The notes below the pieces were generated by a model, which had not been told where the DNA came from, did not search any database, and worked only from the letters and a program-made list of their open reading frames with translations. A stretch of 64,000 bases of DNA. Origin: DATGKG01 sp963851325. GTDB taxonomy: Bacteria > Desulfobacterota > Binatia > Binatales > Binataceae. Positions 34,286 through 45,297 of this stretch are shown piece after piece. The position numbers were made by a program, and so were the translations under genes. The DNA is taken from NCBI GenBank assembly GCA_963851325.1, contig CAWKOR010000002.1:310001-374000 (forward strand). Reading direction: 5' to 3'. Positions within the stretch are counted from its first letter, which is position 1; each line of letters begins with the position of its first letter.

Positions 34286-34830
34286 ATGAGGTCGGACTTG
34301 GTTTGACTGACTGCAAAATTTTGAAACAGACCCGTCTGCGATTTTACCCTCATCCGAAAGCTGGGAGGGGACAGTCCTCAGACCTTTTAGGTGCCTCAAA
34401 ACGATACAGATGGAGCGAATCACCCGTGCCCTTCGGCCACCCGATCGACGGTCAAGCGTCCAGAAGCGGCAGCCGATGCTGGCAAGGAACGTGCTCATTC
34501 ACGATCGGAGGGATATCAGCAATCCGGCGGCTCATGTTGGTCGGCCTCGGGAGGAGTATGGCGCCCCGCGGCTGGAGGAAGCGGCGCGAACCCGGCTCGA
34601 TCCCGCCATGAAGCTCTGAGGTCTCACAATGATTTGGTGGGCGCGATACGCCTGATCGCAAGCGCTGCTGATCGGCCGGTAGTTTGCGAGAATAGTGCAT
34701 CGCAACGAACTTCGATGCGCGTGGCGAAAATATTTTGGGCATCAATCTCAAAATCGCGCGGAAAGCCTTGCAATATGCACGGTCGCTAGTTGGAACCAAC
34801 TCCCTTACTAGAGGATCATGATGCCTTCGG
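34286..34830. other. Gene-free stretch upstream of the potassium permease
   Basis: 545 bases. Several open frames of 60-130 codons overlap on both strands but none has a ribosome site with a sensible product. The palindrome AGTTGGAACCAACT (34788-34801) lies 30 bases before the permease start and could be an operator. A c-di-AMP riboswitch was looked for, because such permeases often have one, but no convincing match was found. Confidence 0.4.
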
Positions 34831-37011
34831 GTGACCCCCTATCCCGAGCCGTCCGGCGGCAAACGCCGCCTTTTCAAAAATTTTGCGGCTCGGCAGGGCC
34901 GCTCAACATTTTTGGCATACTCCAAGGTTAGAAAAATTCCCCAAGGCAAAAACGGCAAACGGCGACCTCTCTCGCGGCTCATTATCGGGAAGCCACGGGA
35001 TGTCCGCGAACCTGGAATCTTCCACAGCCTCTCGCTGGTAGCATTTCTGGCGTGGGTCGGACTCGGCTCCGACGGGCTGAGTTCCTCGTGTTATGGACCC
35101 GAGGAGGCCTTCCTTGCGCTCGGATCGCATCAATACCTCGCGGTGTTCCTCGCGCTGATGATGGCGATCACGGTTTTTGTCATCGCGACATCATATTCGC
35201 AGACCATCGACCTCTTCCCCACCGGCGGCGGCGGTTATCTGGTCGCCACCACTTTGTTGGGAGCGTATCCAGGACTCATTTCCGGAAGTGCGCTGGTAGT
35301 TGACTACGTACTGACGATTTCGATTTCGATCGCAAGTGGCGCCGATGCGATCTTCAGCTTCCTTCCTGTCTCCTGGGGCCCCTGGAAGCTGGCGGTCTGC
35401 GCCTTGGTCGTTTTCCTGATGGTGATGATGAACCTTCGCGGGGTGAAGGAGTCGGTGCTGTCGCTGCTACCGATCTTCATCGCCTTCATCATCATGCACG
35501 TATTTTTGGTCGGCTATGCGCTGGTGAGCCACGCCGGCGAGATTCCCACCGTATTTCATGCGGCGGCCAAAGAAGCGCATACCACCGCGACTCTGGTCGG
35601 ATGGTTTGTGCTGCTCTCGATATTCTTTCGTGCCTATTCGATGGGCGGCGGCACTTACACCGGGATCGAAGCGGTCAGCAATGGATTGCCGATATTGCGC
35701 GAACCGCGCAACGTCACCGGCAAGCGGACCATGATCTACATGGCGATTTCGCTGGCGTTCATCGCAGGCGGAATTTTGCTCGCCTACCTCCTGGAGCACG
35801 TCGAGCCAGTTACCGGTAAAACGCTCAACGCGGTGCTGTTCGAGCATGTCGCCGCGAATTGGAGCCTCGGCGCACCGATCATCACATTCGCGCTGATTAC
35901 CGAGGGCGCGCTGCTGTTCGTCGCCGCGCAAACCGGCTTCATCGATGGTCCCCGAGTCCTCGCGACGATGGCGCATGATAGATGGCTGCCGCGACGCTTC
36001 TCGTACCTGAGCACGCGGCTCGTCACTCAGGATGGCGTGCTCGCGATGGGACTCGCCGCCGGGGTGGTTCTGCTCGCCACCAAAGCGAGCGTCGACCTGC
36101 TGGTGGTGCTGTACGCAATCAATGTGTTCGTGACGTTCACGCTCTCGCAGCTCGGCATGAGCGCCCATTGGTGGAGCGTACGCAAAACTGAGCGAGGATG
36201 GGCGCACAAGCTGCTGATCAACGGAATCGGCTGCGCCTTCACCTTGTCGATCCTGCTGATCACGCTGGTTATCAAGTTCCACGAAGGTGGATGGGTAACC
36301 ATCATAATTACCGGCGCGCTGGTAGGATGTTGCTTCATCGTGCGAGGTCACTACGACCACGTCGCACTCGCGGTGCAGAAGCTTGAAGCGGATATCCTGC
36401 CCAAGCTGTACACCGCCCAGCCGGTCGAACCCGGATTGCGCGATCCCGACGCCCCCACTGCGGTGATCCTCGTGAGTGGATTCAATGGTCTCGGCCTCGC
36501 CACGCTGCTGCAAATCGAAGAGTTGTTCCCGAAACAGTTCCGCAACATGGTGTTCGTCGGGGTTGGCGAAGTTGATTCCTCGCAAATGCGCAGCCGTGAG
36601 CAAATCGAAATCCTCGAAAGCCGCATGAAGGACGACCTTCAATCCTATTGCGACCTGGCGTCGCAACTGGGATTTCACGGTGAGCAGCGCGCCGGCCTGG
36701 GTCCGGATGTTGTGCTCGAACTTCGCAACGCCTGCACCGAAGTGATGAACACCTTCTCGCATTGCGTATTCTTTGCCGGCAGTCTGGTGTTCGAAGACGA
36801 ATCGGAAGGACTCATCGAGCGCTTCCTGCACAACCACACCGCCTACGAAATTCAGCGCTGGTTGCAGATCCAGGGCCGCAGCCTGGTCATCCTGCCGGTA
36901 TGCGTGAGTCTTAACACTGCGGTGCATCCGGCCGCTCCAAACGGAAAGAGCGCGCCACCTAAGGTCGAGGGCGCCTCTCGGCCGCGACGCCATCGCCTCT
37001 CCGCGCACTAA
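34831..37011 (+). CDS. APC-superfamily potassium permease (KimA/Kup-like)
   Basis: 726 residues. A basic N-terminus (1-55), about 12 membrane helices (60-505) with SLVAFLAWVGLGSDGLSSS and FPTGGGGYLV, and a large cytosolic domain (about 520-700) containing a Rossmann-like AVILVSGFNGLGLATLLQI. This fits proton-coupled potassium importers of the KimA type better than amino-acid permeases. The GTG at 34831 is the only start with adequate length; its ribosome site is poor (GAGGA 15 bases upstream), so the true start may be within the next 40 codons. With Kdp at 51-57 kb this gives a second potassium importer in the window. Confidence 0.8.
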   Translation: MTPYPEPSGGKRRLFKNFAARQGRSTFLAYSKVRKIPQGKNGKRRPLSRLIIGKPRDVREPGIFHSLSLVAFLAWVGLGSDGLSSSCYGPEEAFLALGSHQYLAVFLALMMAITVFVIATSYSQTIDLFPTGGGGYLVATTLLGAYPGLISGSALVVDYVLTISISIASGADAIFSFLPVSWGPWKLAVCALVVFLMVMMNLRGVKESVLSLLPIFIAFIIMHVFLVGYALVSHAGEIPTVFHAAAKEAHTTATLVGWFVLLSIFFRAYSMGGGTYTGIEAVSNGLPILREPRNVTGKRTMIYMAISLAFIAGGILLAYLLEHVEPVTGKTLNAVLFEHVAANWSLGAPIITFALITEGALLFVAAQTGFIDGPRVLATMAHDRWLPRRFSYLSTRLVTQDGVLAMGLAAGVVLLATKASVDLLVVLYAINVFVTFTLSQLGMSAHWWSVRKTERGWAHKLLINGIGCAFTLSILLITLVIKFHEGGWVTIIITGALVGCCFIVRGHYDHVALAVQKLEADILPKLYTAQPVEPGLRDPDAPTAVILVSGFNGLGLATLLQIEELFPKQFRNMVFVGVGEVDSSQMRSREQIEILESRMKDDLQSYCDLASQLGFHGEQRAGLGPDVVLELRNACTEVMNTFSHCVFFAGSLVFEDESEGLIERFLHNHTAYEIQRWLQIQGRSLVILPVCVSLNTAVHPAAPNGKSAPPKVEGASRPRRHRLSAH

Positions 37012-37038
37012 AGAAGTCGCATCGACGGAGCGGTACCC

Positions 37039-37056
37039 AGGGGGCATGAGCCCCCT
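37039..37056 (+). terminator. Hairpin after the potassium permease gene
   Basis: AGGGGGC (37039-37045), loop ATGA, GCCCCCT (37050-37056), 28 bases after the stop. No T-run. Confidence 0.5.
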
Positions 37057-37161
37057 CCTCTCGGTTTCGAGCGCCTCGAGAGTCTTCGCGGTCGCGCTTG
37101 CAAGGACGGCGCAACGCGCTATGTTTCGAGCGATCGCAGCCAGGACGCGTCGAGAATCTTC

Positions 37162-38274
37162 ATGAATCGCAGCATGCCACCATTTCGCGCCGATCATGTC
37201 GGGAGCCTTTTACGCACGCCCGAGGTGCTGCAGGCGCGCGACGATCGCCACCAGGGCCGCATCTCCGACGCGCAGTTACGCGCGATCGAGGACACGGAAA
37301 TTCGCAAAGTGGTGAAGATGCAGGAAGACCTCGGGCTGCGTGGCGTTACCGATGGCGAATATCGGCGCGGCTCCTGGCATATGGATTTCCTTTACCAGGT
37401 TGGTGGCGTCACCAAGGCGCATGACAACCTTAAAGTGACCTTCCACAATGAACAGGGCGATCTCGAATTCACCCCGTCAGCGCTTCGCGTCAGCAGCAAA
37501 TTGAGATTTGAGAAATGCATCTTCGCGGAAGATTTCCAATTTTTGAAATCGGTCGCCAGGGCCACCCCCAAGCTGAGCATCCCGTCCCCGAGCATGATGC
37601 ATTATCGCGGCGGACGCGCGGCAATCGACGCATCGGTGTACCCCGACCTCGAGGAGTTCTGGCACGACCTCGGCGCCCTGTATGCCGACCAGATCGCGGC
37701 GCTGGGAGGGCTAGGCTGCACCTATCTCCAGCTCGACGACACCAGCCTCGCGTATCTCAATGATCCGTCGCAACGCGAATACATCGGCCGGCTCGGCGGC
37801 GATGCGCAACGCCAGCATCTCATCTACATCCGCCTCATCAATGCGGCGCTGGCGAAACGACCGCCCGATATGACGATTTGCACGCATATGTGCCGCGGCA
37901 ATTTTCGATCTTCATGGGTCGCCTCGGGCGGTTATGACTACGTCGCGGAAGCGCTGTTCGGCGAACTCAAGGTCGATGGATTTTTCATGGAGTATGACGA
38001 CGCGCGCTCGGGCGGCTTCGAGCCTCTGCGTTTCGTCCCGAAGGGCAAGATCGTCGTGCTCGGTCTTGTCAGCAGCAAGCACAGCGTGCTCGAGAGCAAA
38101 GATGCTTTGAAACGCCGCGTTGACGAAGCGGCCAGGTACGTGCCACTCGATCAGCTTTGTCTCAGTCCGCAATGCGGCTTCTCATCAACCGTCGAGGGGA
38201 ACACGTTGACGATCGATGACGAGATCGCCAAACTTCGGCTCGTCGTCGAAACTGCGCGCGAGATCTGGGGCTAG
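37162..38274 (+). CDS. MetE C-terminal-like zinc methyltransferase (first of tandem pair)
   Basis: 370 residues, the size of YxjG/YxjH-like proteins that match the catalytic half of cobalamin-independent methionine synthase. Zinc-site residues: His242 and Cys244 (THMCRG), Glu277 (MEYDD) and Cys338 (SPQCGF), at MetE-like spacing. FRADHVGSLLRTPEVL is the N-terminal signature. It transfers a methyl group to a thiol such as homocysteine, or to another sulfur compound; the MetE N-terminal folate-arm domain is absent, so the donor is unknown. Followed after 31 bp by a paralogue with identical metal-site numbering. Confidence 0.88.
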   Translation: MNRSMPPFRADHVGSLLRTPEVLQARDDRHQGRISDAQLRAIEDTEIRKVVKMQEDLGLRGVTDGEYRRGSWHMDFLYQVGGVTKAHDNLKVTFHNEQGDLEFTPSALRVSSKLRFEKCIFAEDFQFLKSVARATPKLSIPSPSMMHYRGGRAAIDASVYPDLEEFWHDLGALYADQIAALGGLGCTYLQLDDTSLAYLNDPSQREYIGRLGGDAQRQHLIYIRLINAALAKRPPDMTICTHMCRGNFRSSWVASGGYDYVAEALFGELKVDGFFMEYDDARSGGFEPLRFVPKGKIVVLGLVSSKHSVLESKDALKRRVDEAARYVPLDQLCLSPQCGFSSTVEGNTLTIDDEIAKLRLVVETAREIWG

Positions 38275-38305
38275 CCGCATCGGCGAAGCAATCAGGAGAA
38301 TCCAG

Positions 38306-39418
38306 GTGGCGGAATTTTACCGTGCGGAAGTAATCGGCTCGATGCTGCGGCCCGCCTATTTGAAGGAAGCACGAAGCCAGTGGAGCGCGGGCAAGCTCTC
38401 CACCAGCGCGTTCAAAGAAGTTGAAGACCGCGCCGTCGATGACGCCATCGCGTTGCAGGAAAAAACCGGGGTCGACGTCATTACTGACGGCGAAATGCGA
38501 CGCACTCATTTCATCGCACCATTGACCGACGTGATTTCGGGCGTCAAGGAAATTCCCGCCTTCACCCGCGTCTGGCGAAAGCCGCATGCGAAGGATCAGA
38601 AGGCGGAGGAGACCAACATCCAGGTGCAATATGCGGTGGTCGAAAAAATCCGCCGCCAGCGATCGCTCACCAATGAAGAATTCACCTATGCGCGCCGCCG
38701 CGCGCGTCTCCCGCTCAAAGTGACGCTGCCGAGCCCCCTGATGATGACGCTGCGCTGGTCGCCGGAGTATTCGCGCGACGCCTATCCGGATCCCTTCGAT
38801 TTGTTTCGCGATGCGGCCGACATTATGCGCCAGGAGGCCCGCGAACTGGCCGCGCTCGGATGTGAGTATATCCAGCTGGATGCACCGGAACTCGGCATGC
38901 TGTGCGATCCGGAACGGCGCCGTCAGGACTTCGCCGAACGCGGAATGGATCCTCAGCGAATACTCACCGAGGGCATCGACATCATCAATTCAGTCGCCGA
39001 TGTTGCAGGCGTCGATTTCGCGCTCCATCTTTGCCGCGGTAACAACAGGGGCTACTACGTCGGCGAGGGCGGCTATGAAGCGGTCGCGAAAAACGTCTTC
39101 ACTCGCGCGCGCAATTTTTCGCGCTTCCTGCTCGAGTACGATGACTGGCGCTCGGGCTCGTTCGAACCGTTGCGCGATATTCCCAGTGACAAAGGTGTCG
39201 TCCTCGGCCTTATCTCGAGTAAGCGCATCGAACTGGAGCCGCGCGAGGAAATCATGCGGCGTATCGACGAGGCCAGCCGCTTCTTTCCGCGCGAGCAGCT
39301 AGGACTCTCGACCCAGTGCGGCTTCGGCACGGTTTGGGAGGGCAACCCGATACCCGAGTCGACGCAGGAAGCCAAGTTGCGGTTGGTCGCCGACATCGCG
39401 CGTGCGGCCTGGCGTTAG
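38306..39418 (+). CDS. MetE C-terminal-like zinc methyltransferase (second of tandem pair)
   Basis: 370 residues from GTG 38306 (AGGAGA upstream). His241 and Cys243 (LHLCRG), Glu277 (LEYDD) and Cys338 (STQCGF) mirror the preceding protein. The N-terminus (FYRAEVIGSMLRPAYL) and the loop 85-135 differ clearly, so this is an old duplication with possible division of substrates, or a heterodimer. The last 4 bases overlap the 3' end of the convergent Flp-like gene. Confidence 0.88.
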   Translation: MAEFYRAEVIGSMLRPAYLKEARSQWSAGKLSTSAFKEVEDRAVDDAIALQEKTGVDVITDGEMRRTHFIAPLTDVISGVKEIPAFTRVWRKPHAKDQKAEETNIQVQYAVVEKIRRQRSLTNEEFTYARRRARLPLKVTLPSPLMMTLRWSPEYSRDAYPDPFDLFRDAADIMRQEARELAALGCEYIQLDAPELGMLCDPERRRQDFAERGMDPQRILTEGIDIINSVADVAGVDFALHLCRGNNRGYYVGEGGYEAVAKNVFTRARNFSRFLLEYDDWRSGSFEPLRDIPSDKGVVLGLISSKRIELEPREEIMRRIDEASRFFPREQLGLSTQCGFGTVWEGNPIPESTQEAKLRLVADIARAAWR

Positions 39419-39708
39419 CGTTGCGCCCTCCATATGTGGGGCCTCCGCACCATGTGGTCTGGTTGCGAGGGCTCTTCGGATTCCTGCTCGTCCGGTCGTT
39501 GGACCACGATCTTTTGCGCAGGATTGAAGTAGCGCATCTGTAAATTGTCGTGCTGCTCACCGGTCTGGCGCAGTTGCTCCACCATCCGCGCCTTGTAGAG
39601 GACGGAAATGCAAAATATGACCAGCGCGATCACCGCTACGATCAGAGCGTAGTCAGCCGTCAGCGCGGATTGCCGGGTCAGCAATCGAACTGAATTCTGG
39701 AGATCCAT
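39415..39708 (-). CDS. Flp-pilin-like small membrane protein
   Basis: 97 residues from ATG 39708. A short basic start, then ALTADYALIVAVIALVIFCI, which resembles the E/D-Y-A-L-I-V-A helix of Flp/Tad pilins, followed by a soluble tail rich in Gln, Pro and charged residues. The cleavage Gly/Ala-Glu pair of true Flp pilins is Ala-Asp here, and no tad genes are near, so a simple membrane-anchored protein is an alternative. Confidence 0.55.
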   Translation of the reverse strand: MDLQNSVRLLTRQSALTADYALIVAVIALVIFCISVLYKARMVEQLRQTGEQHDNLQMRYFNPAQKIVVQRPDEQESEEPSQPDHMVRRPHIWRAQR

Positions 39709-39932
39709 AACCAAGCCGGCGTTATTCAGCCGACCGACCCGAAGCCGACAACCAGGTATGGATCGCCGCCCAAGGCGATCGAAGAACTGCGCTCAATGAA
39801 CTCCCCCCCTTCGTTCAAATCAGGCAGCACCAGACATCGAGGAAGCGTATGTGGGTTAACCAAGCGAGTCTAATCGCCTCGTGCATTTGATGGCGCAGCA
39901 GGGGCTCCCGCAGATTCGCAACGCACCAAAGC

Positions 39933-39966
39933 GAAGTGGGCGCGGAATCTCTCCCGCGCCCACTTC
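39933..39966 (-). terminator. Strong hairpin after the 67-residue gene
   Basis: A perfect 13-bp stem: GAAGTGGGCGCGG (39933-39945) with CCGCGCCCACTTC (39954-39966), loop of 8. On the minus strand it lies 24 bases after the stop at 39990. The remaining bases from 39709 to 39932 show no gene. Confidence 0.65.
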
Positions 39967-39989
39967 CGGGGAATCCGACGATCCCTCCC

Positions 39990-40193
39990 CTATGCTCGCT
40001 TTCGCGATCGTCGAATTCGATCGAGGATAAACAGGATGTCTTCGCTACCCGAGAGCGTACCGAATGGAGCAAAAGTCTTCAGGATTGCAATTTCGTCGTC
40101 GGTGACGTGAAACTTGGCGAGCAGCACGGAATCGCCAAGAAACTCTTCCCAAATTTCGCGTCGACTTCGCCGAGTGGCCAACTCCTTCGCCAT
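39990..40193 (-). CDS. Small hypothetical protein
   Basis: 67 residues, highly charged: a basic helical start (ATRRSRREIWEEFLGDSVLL), DDEIAILKTFAPFG and a C-terminal FILDRIRRSRKRA. AAGGAG 9 bases before ATG 40193 and a strong terminator behind it support a real gene. No family recognised. Confidence 0.6.
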   Translation of the reverse strand: MAKELATRRSRREIWEEFLGDSVLLAKFHVTDDEIAILKTFAPFGTLSGSEDILFILDRIRRSRKRA

Positions 40194-40626
40194 CGCTGGG
40201 CTCCTTCAGGTCGCGGTCCGGCGCTCAGGTTTCACCGCGCAATCAACTGCCGACTTCGCAGAATGTGAAGTACGATTGGTAGCAATTCTGTTCGTTACGT
40301 ACATATTTGCTACACTTCTCACCACAATGTTTGGATTGTGCTCTCAAGCGATGTTGCAGATCAAGTGAATTTGTTGCATCTACGTTAGTTTTTATCGCTT
40401 TTGCAACCATTTCACCCATCATGGCAGCACCTATCAATCTCTATCAATTAGTCGGAATATGTAGCCCTATGTCGCATAAACAATCTTTTTGTCGAGTAGG
40501 GATTAATCCAGGCGACCCGGCGTATCCGCGATGGACGCTACAATTCCCGGAGCTCACACCTTTGATGCGGGATGCGATCAGCTGAAACCGGCGCGTGAGG
40601 CCGCGCCACAGGCGACAAGTGGTCGG
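40194..40626. other. AT-richer gene-free stretch
   Basis: 433 bases with visibly lower GC than the surroundings, especially 40260-40500. Open frames on the plus strand give no plausible product. It presumably holds the promoter of the 67-residue gene on the minus strand. No clear sigma-54 or sigma-70 pair was found. Confidence 0.35.
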
Positions 40627-42240
<1,614 letters not shown>

Positions 42241-42392
42241 ACTCCGCGCCGAGCGTGCCGCTTGACGCATCATACAAGAGACCGCGGCGTCACGCCTAGC
42301 GCAGACCATGGGATGGAGGAAGGCGCGTCCCGCGGTGTCGTACGATCTGGCCCCTCTTTAGGACAACTCAGATCAACGTCCACGTGACGCGC

Positions 42393-42665
42393 CTAGTTTC
42401 CAAGCTCCGGTTCTCGGCGACCCGGAGCTTCAATCATCTCGCGCACACGCGCGATGCCCACCTGGGTCGTCAGGTAGTGCACCATGCCCTGGGCCAAAGT
42501 GGCGGCGGCGGTCATGATCTTTTCCTGCGCCTCGATGGTCATCTCGTCAGTCATTTCGAAGCCGAGGCTGCGCGCACCAGCGAACAGCATTGCTTCGCAC
42601 AAGTCCGCGAGATCGGGAGACCCATCGTCGGCCACAGGTCGGAGGATTTTTGGTATTGAGATCAT
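42393..42665 (-). CDS. Small hypothetical protein
   Basis: 90 residues, acidic and helical: LADLCEAMLFAGARSLGFEM, DEMTIEAQEKIMTAAATLAQ, then HYLTTQVGIARVREMIE. Sensible amphipathic pattern and composition, weak ribosome site. It lies upstream of the sigma-54 activator gene on the same strand, with 152 bp between. No family recognised. Confidence 0.55.
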   Translation of the reverse strand: MISIPKILRPVADDGSPDLADLCEAMLFAGARSLGFEMTDEMTIEAQEKIMTAAATLAQGMVHYLTTQVGIARVREMIEAPGRREPELGN

Positions 42666-42849
42666 CGGGTTTTCGCCCCTTTTGCTCCCCTGCTCACTTC
42701 TTCAGCACGGCGCGTGCCAATCGAATCCGGCAGATAAAGCCTTCAACTGGCCTCCTTTTCCTGCAATCGGTATTGGTTTGCGACCTGAGCCGCGTCTCGC
42801 TGATACATTTCCTTAGCGGCTAGATCGGAAATGAGACACTCTTGCAGAG

Positions 42850-44019
42850 CTAGATCGCCTGCCCCGCGCACCATCCGCTCGACCACGCCCACTGGAAATT
42901 GTAGCCACCGAGCCATCCCGTAACGTCGACCGCTTCGCCGATAAAGTAGAGCCCCGCCACCGCGCGAGCCTCCATGGTTTTCGAGGACAGCCCGGCAGTG
43001 TCGATGCCGCCGACCGTCACTTCAGCCTTCGCCCACCCTTCCGAATCGATCGGCTTCACTCGCCAGCGCTTCAACCGCTCGACCTTCGCAAGAAGGACGC
43101 GGTCGGAAAGATTTGCCATCTGACCATCGGCCGTGGCCAGCGCCTCCGCCAGGCGGCCCGGAAGGATCTCCGCAAGGACCGTCTTCAGTTCGGCTTTGGG
43201 ACGGGTGCGCCTGCGATCGCGCAGGAAACCTTCGGCGTCGATCGTCGGCACGAGGTCGATGGAAAGCGCGTCGCCAGTCTTCCAGTACGAGGAGATTTGC
43301 AGAATGGCGGGCCCCGACAGACCCCGATGCGTAAAGAGAATCTTTTCGCCAAAGCTCACCGGACCACATGAGACGGCGGCATCAACCGAAACGCCGGAGA
43401 GCCTGTTGCACAATGCCAGCGTGTCAGCGGAGGCCTTGAGCCCGACCAGTCCCGGGCGCGACTCGATGACAGCCAGGCCGAAGTGACGCGCCACCCCGTA
43501 GGCAAATCCAGTCGCGCCAATTTGCGGAATCGACAGGCCGCCGGTCGCAATCACCAGCGCGGACGCATCAAAGACGGCGTGATCGGTCTCGATGCGAAAG
43601 CGGTCGGTACGCGCGACGCCGGTGATGCGATGGCCACTGCGCAGGTCGACGCGCGCGCCGCGACATTCATCAAGCAGCATTGCGAGGATCTCTCGCGCAG
43701 AGCCGTCGCAGAACAACTGGCCGAGCGTCTTCTCGTGGTAAGCGATGCGATGACGCTCGACCATCGCGATGAAGTCGCGCGGAGTATATCGACTCAGCGC
43801 GGACTTGCAGAAATGCGGGTTGGCCGAAAGGTAGCGCTCGGGCAGTCCAGCCTCGAGATTGGTGAAGTTACATCGGCCACCCCCCGAGATGAGGATTTTC
43901 GCTCCCGGCTGGTCCTGGTGATCCAGCAGCAAAACCCGAAGGCCGCGGCGACCGGCCTCGATCGCACACATCAGCCCGGCCGCACCAGCGCCGAGCACTA
44001 TGGCGTCGAAGCTTTCCAT
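42850..44019 (-). CDS. NAD(P)/FAD-dependent oxidoreductase, BaiN/HI0933-like
   Basis: 389 residues from ATG 44019 (AGGGA close upstream). FAD motif GAGAAGLMCAIEAGRRG near the start, PGAKILISGGGRCNFTNLE, ALVIATGGLSIPQIGATGFAY, and the C-terminal GLYFIGEAVDVTGWLGGYN with the last FAD-binding stretch, all diagnostic of the HI0933 family. BaiN reduces a bile-acid double bond in clostridia; in most bacteria the substrate is unknown. Single gene. Confidence 0.9.
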   Translation of the reverse strand: MESFDAIVLGAGAAGLMCAIEAGRRGLRVLLLDHQDQPGAKILISGGGRCNFTNLEAGLPERYLSANPHFCKSALSRYTPRDFIAMVERHRIAYHEKTLGQLFCDGSAREILAMLLDECRGARVDLRSGHRITGVARTDRFRIETDHAVFDASALVIATGGLSIPQIGATGFAYGVARHFGLAVIESRPGLVGLKASADTLALCNRLSGVSVDAAVSCGPVSFGEKILFTHRGLSGPAILQISSYWKTGDALSIDLVPTIDAEGFLRDRRRTRPKAELKTVLAEILPGRLAEALATADGQMANLSDRVLLAKVERLKRWRVKPIDSEGWAKAEVTVGGIDTAGLSSKTMEARAVAGLYFIGEAVDVTGWLGGYNFQWAWSSGWCAGQAI

Positions 44020-44162
44020 CGTCCCTGAAAGATACCTGCCTGAATTGCCCGCCGCACCGGCTCGTCTCAAAGAAAAGGCGGATTCGGGCTTCGGCGCGGC
44101 AGATTCTTACCCAGCGTCGCCCTGCCGGGTCGATCACATCTCAAAGCGTTCTGGAGGAACTC

Positions 44163-44357
44163 ATGCCACGCAAAAACGCCAAGAAAAAGTACGGGGCAAC
44201 CGCACAAAAGAAAGTCCGTCGAGCGATGCATGAGAAGAAGCACGGCACGCTCAAATCCGGCCGATCCGGTAAGAAGGTCAAAAGCCGCAAGCAGGCGATC
44301 GCGATCGGTTTATCAGAAGCGCGGAAAGCGGGCGCGAAGGTTCCCAAGAAGAAGTAG
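44163..44357 (+). CDS. Small lysine-rich DUF6496-type protein
   Basis: 64 residues, about a third Lys or Arg. KNAKKKYGATAQKKVRRAMHEKKHGTLKSGRSGKKVKSRKQAIAIGLSEARK is the pattern of the short DUF6496 proteins found in many soil bacteria. Strong GGAGGAA ribosome site. Probably a nucleoid or RNA-binding protein. It is convergent with the split LigD genes (13 bp between stops), an association worth noting because LigD acts on DNA ends. Confidence 0.8.
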   Translation: MPRKNAKKKYGATAQKKVRRAMHEKKHGTLKSGRSGKKVKSRKQAIAIGLSEARKAGAKVPKKK

Positions 44358-44370
44358 CAGCGGACCCGCT

Positions 44371-45297
44371 TCAGCCGGGCAACACGCAGTCGCGAGGATC
44401 CTTGTCGTCGCGAAGCCCAAGGAAAACCGGCTGGCGTAGTCTGCGATCCGAGGTCCATTCCGCGAAAGCGATCTGCGCCACCAGCTTCGGTGCGAGCCAG
44501 GTAATCTTTTTTTCGCGTGGCGGATCGGCGAAGGGCGGCGTCGCGCGGATCAGCGGCTTGAACATTTCGGCTAGCTGGGCCAATCGCTGCCCAGTGAATC
44601 CGGTACCGACCTTTCCCACAAAATGGAGTTCGTTGCCCGCATAAGCACCCAGCAGCAGCGCGCCGATGTGCTGTCGCGAGCCTTGCGGTGCGGTGAACCC
44701 TCCGATGGCGAACTCCTCTTCCTGATGTACTTTGACCTTGAGCCAATACCGGCTGCGCCCCTCCTGGTAAGTTGAGCCGTTGTCCTTGGCGACCACTCCT
44801 TCGAAGCCTTTACGTTTCGCGATGCGGTACGCCTCGATTCCGTTTTCCGCCATCCGGCTGGCCGGAAACAGTTCCTTCGAAGCTTTGCCGAGCGCGGCTT
44901 CCATCTCGCGCCGACGCATCGACAAGCCCTCGCCTCGCAGGTCACGACCATTGCGATAGAGGCAATCGAAAACCGCGAACTCGTGGGTCACGTCGCCCCG
45001 CTGCAGCAACTGAAATCGTGATACTCGTTTGCTGTCAAAGGCGACCACCTCGCCATCGAGGAGCGCTGTCGCGTCGCGCAAGGTTGCGATCGAAGCGGCG
45101 ACAGAGGAGAACGTCGCGGTGCGATCGTGCCCATTGCGTGAAAGCAGCGTCACCTTCGCTCCTTCCTTGTAGGCGAGGATGCGATAGCCATCGTACTTCT
45201 CCTCGTAAACCCACCCGGCTTTATGAAACGGTTCGCTGGTGAGCGTGGCCAGCATGGGATGTGGCCTAATCGGAATTCGATCGACCCGCTCGCTCAC
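44371..45297 (-). CDS. ATP-dependent DNA ligase (LigD ligase-domain type)
   Basis: 308 residues: adenylation domain with the lysine in KYDGYR (34-39), motif III-like FAVFDCL, motif IV FEGVVAKD, motif V YWLKVK, and a C-terminal OB domain (about 205-308). It corresponds to the ligase module of LigD for joining double-strand breaks. The start is GTG 45297, overlapping the phosphoesterase gene by 4 bases (GTGA), so the two are translated together. No Ku or polymerase module is in the window. Confidence 0.9.
   Translation of the reverse strand: MSERVDRIPIRPHPMLATLTSEPFHKAGWVYEEKYDGYRILAYKEGAKVTLLSRNGHDRTATFSSVAASIATLRDATALLDGEVVAFDSKRVSRFQLLQRGDVTHEFAVFDCLYRNGRDLRGEGLSMRRREMEAALGKASKELFPASRMAENGIEAYRIAKRKGFEGVVAKDNGSTYQEGRSRYWLKVKVHQEEEFAIGGFTAPQGSRQHIGALLLGAYAGNELHFVGKVGTGFTGQRLAQLAEMFKPLIRATPPFADPPREKKITWLAPKLVAQIAFAEWTSDRRLRQPVFLGLRDDKDPRDCVLPG

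Noticed and set aside
34286..34830. A c-di-AMP (ydaO-type) riboswitch before the potassium permease
   Set aside because: The expected conserved blocks could not be matched; only a short palindrome near 34788 was found.
39815..40072. An 85-codon minus-strand frame overlapping the 67-residue gene
   Set aside because: It crosses the strong terminator hairpin at 39933-39966 and lacks a ribosome site; the overlapping 67-residue frame has a clear one.
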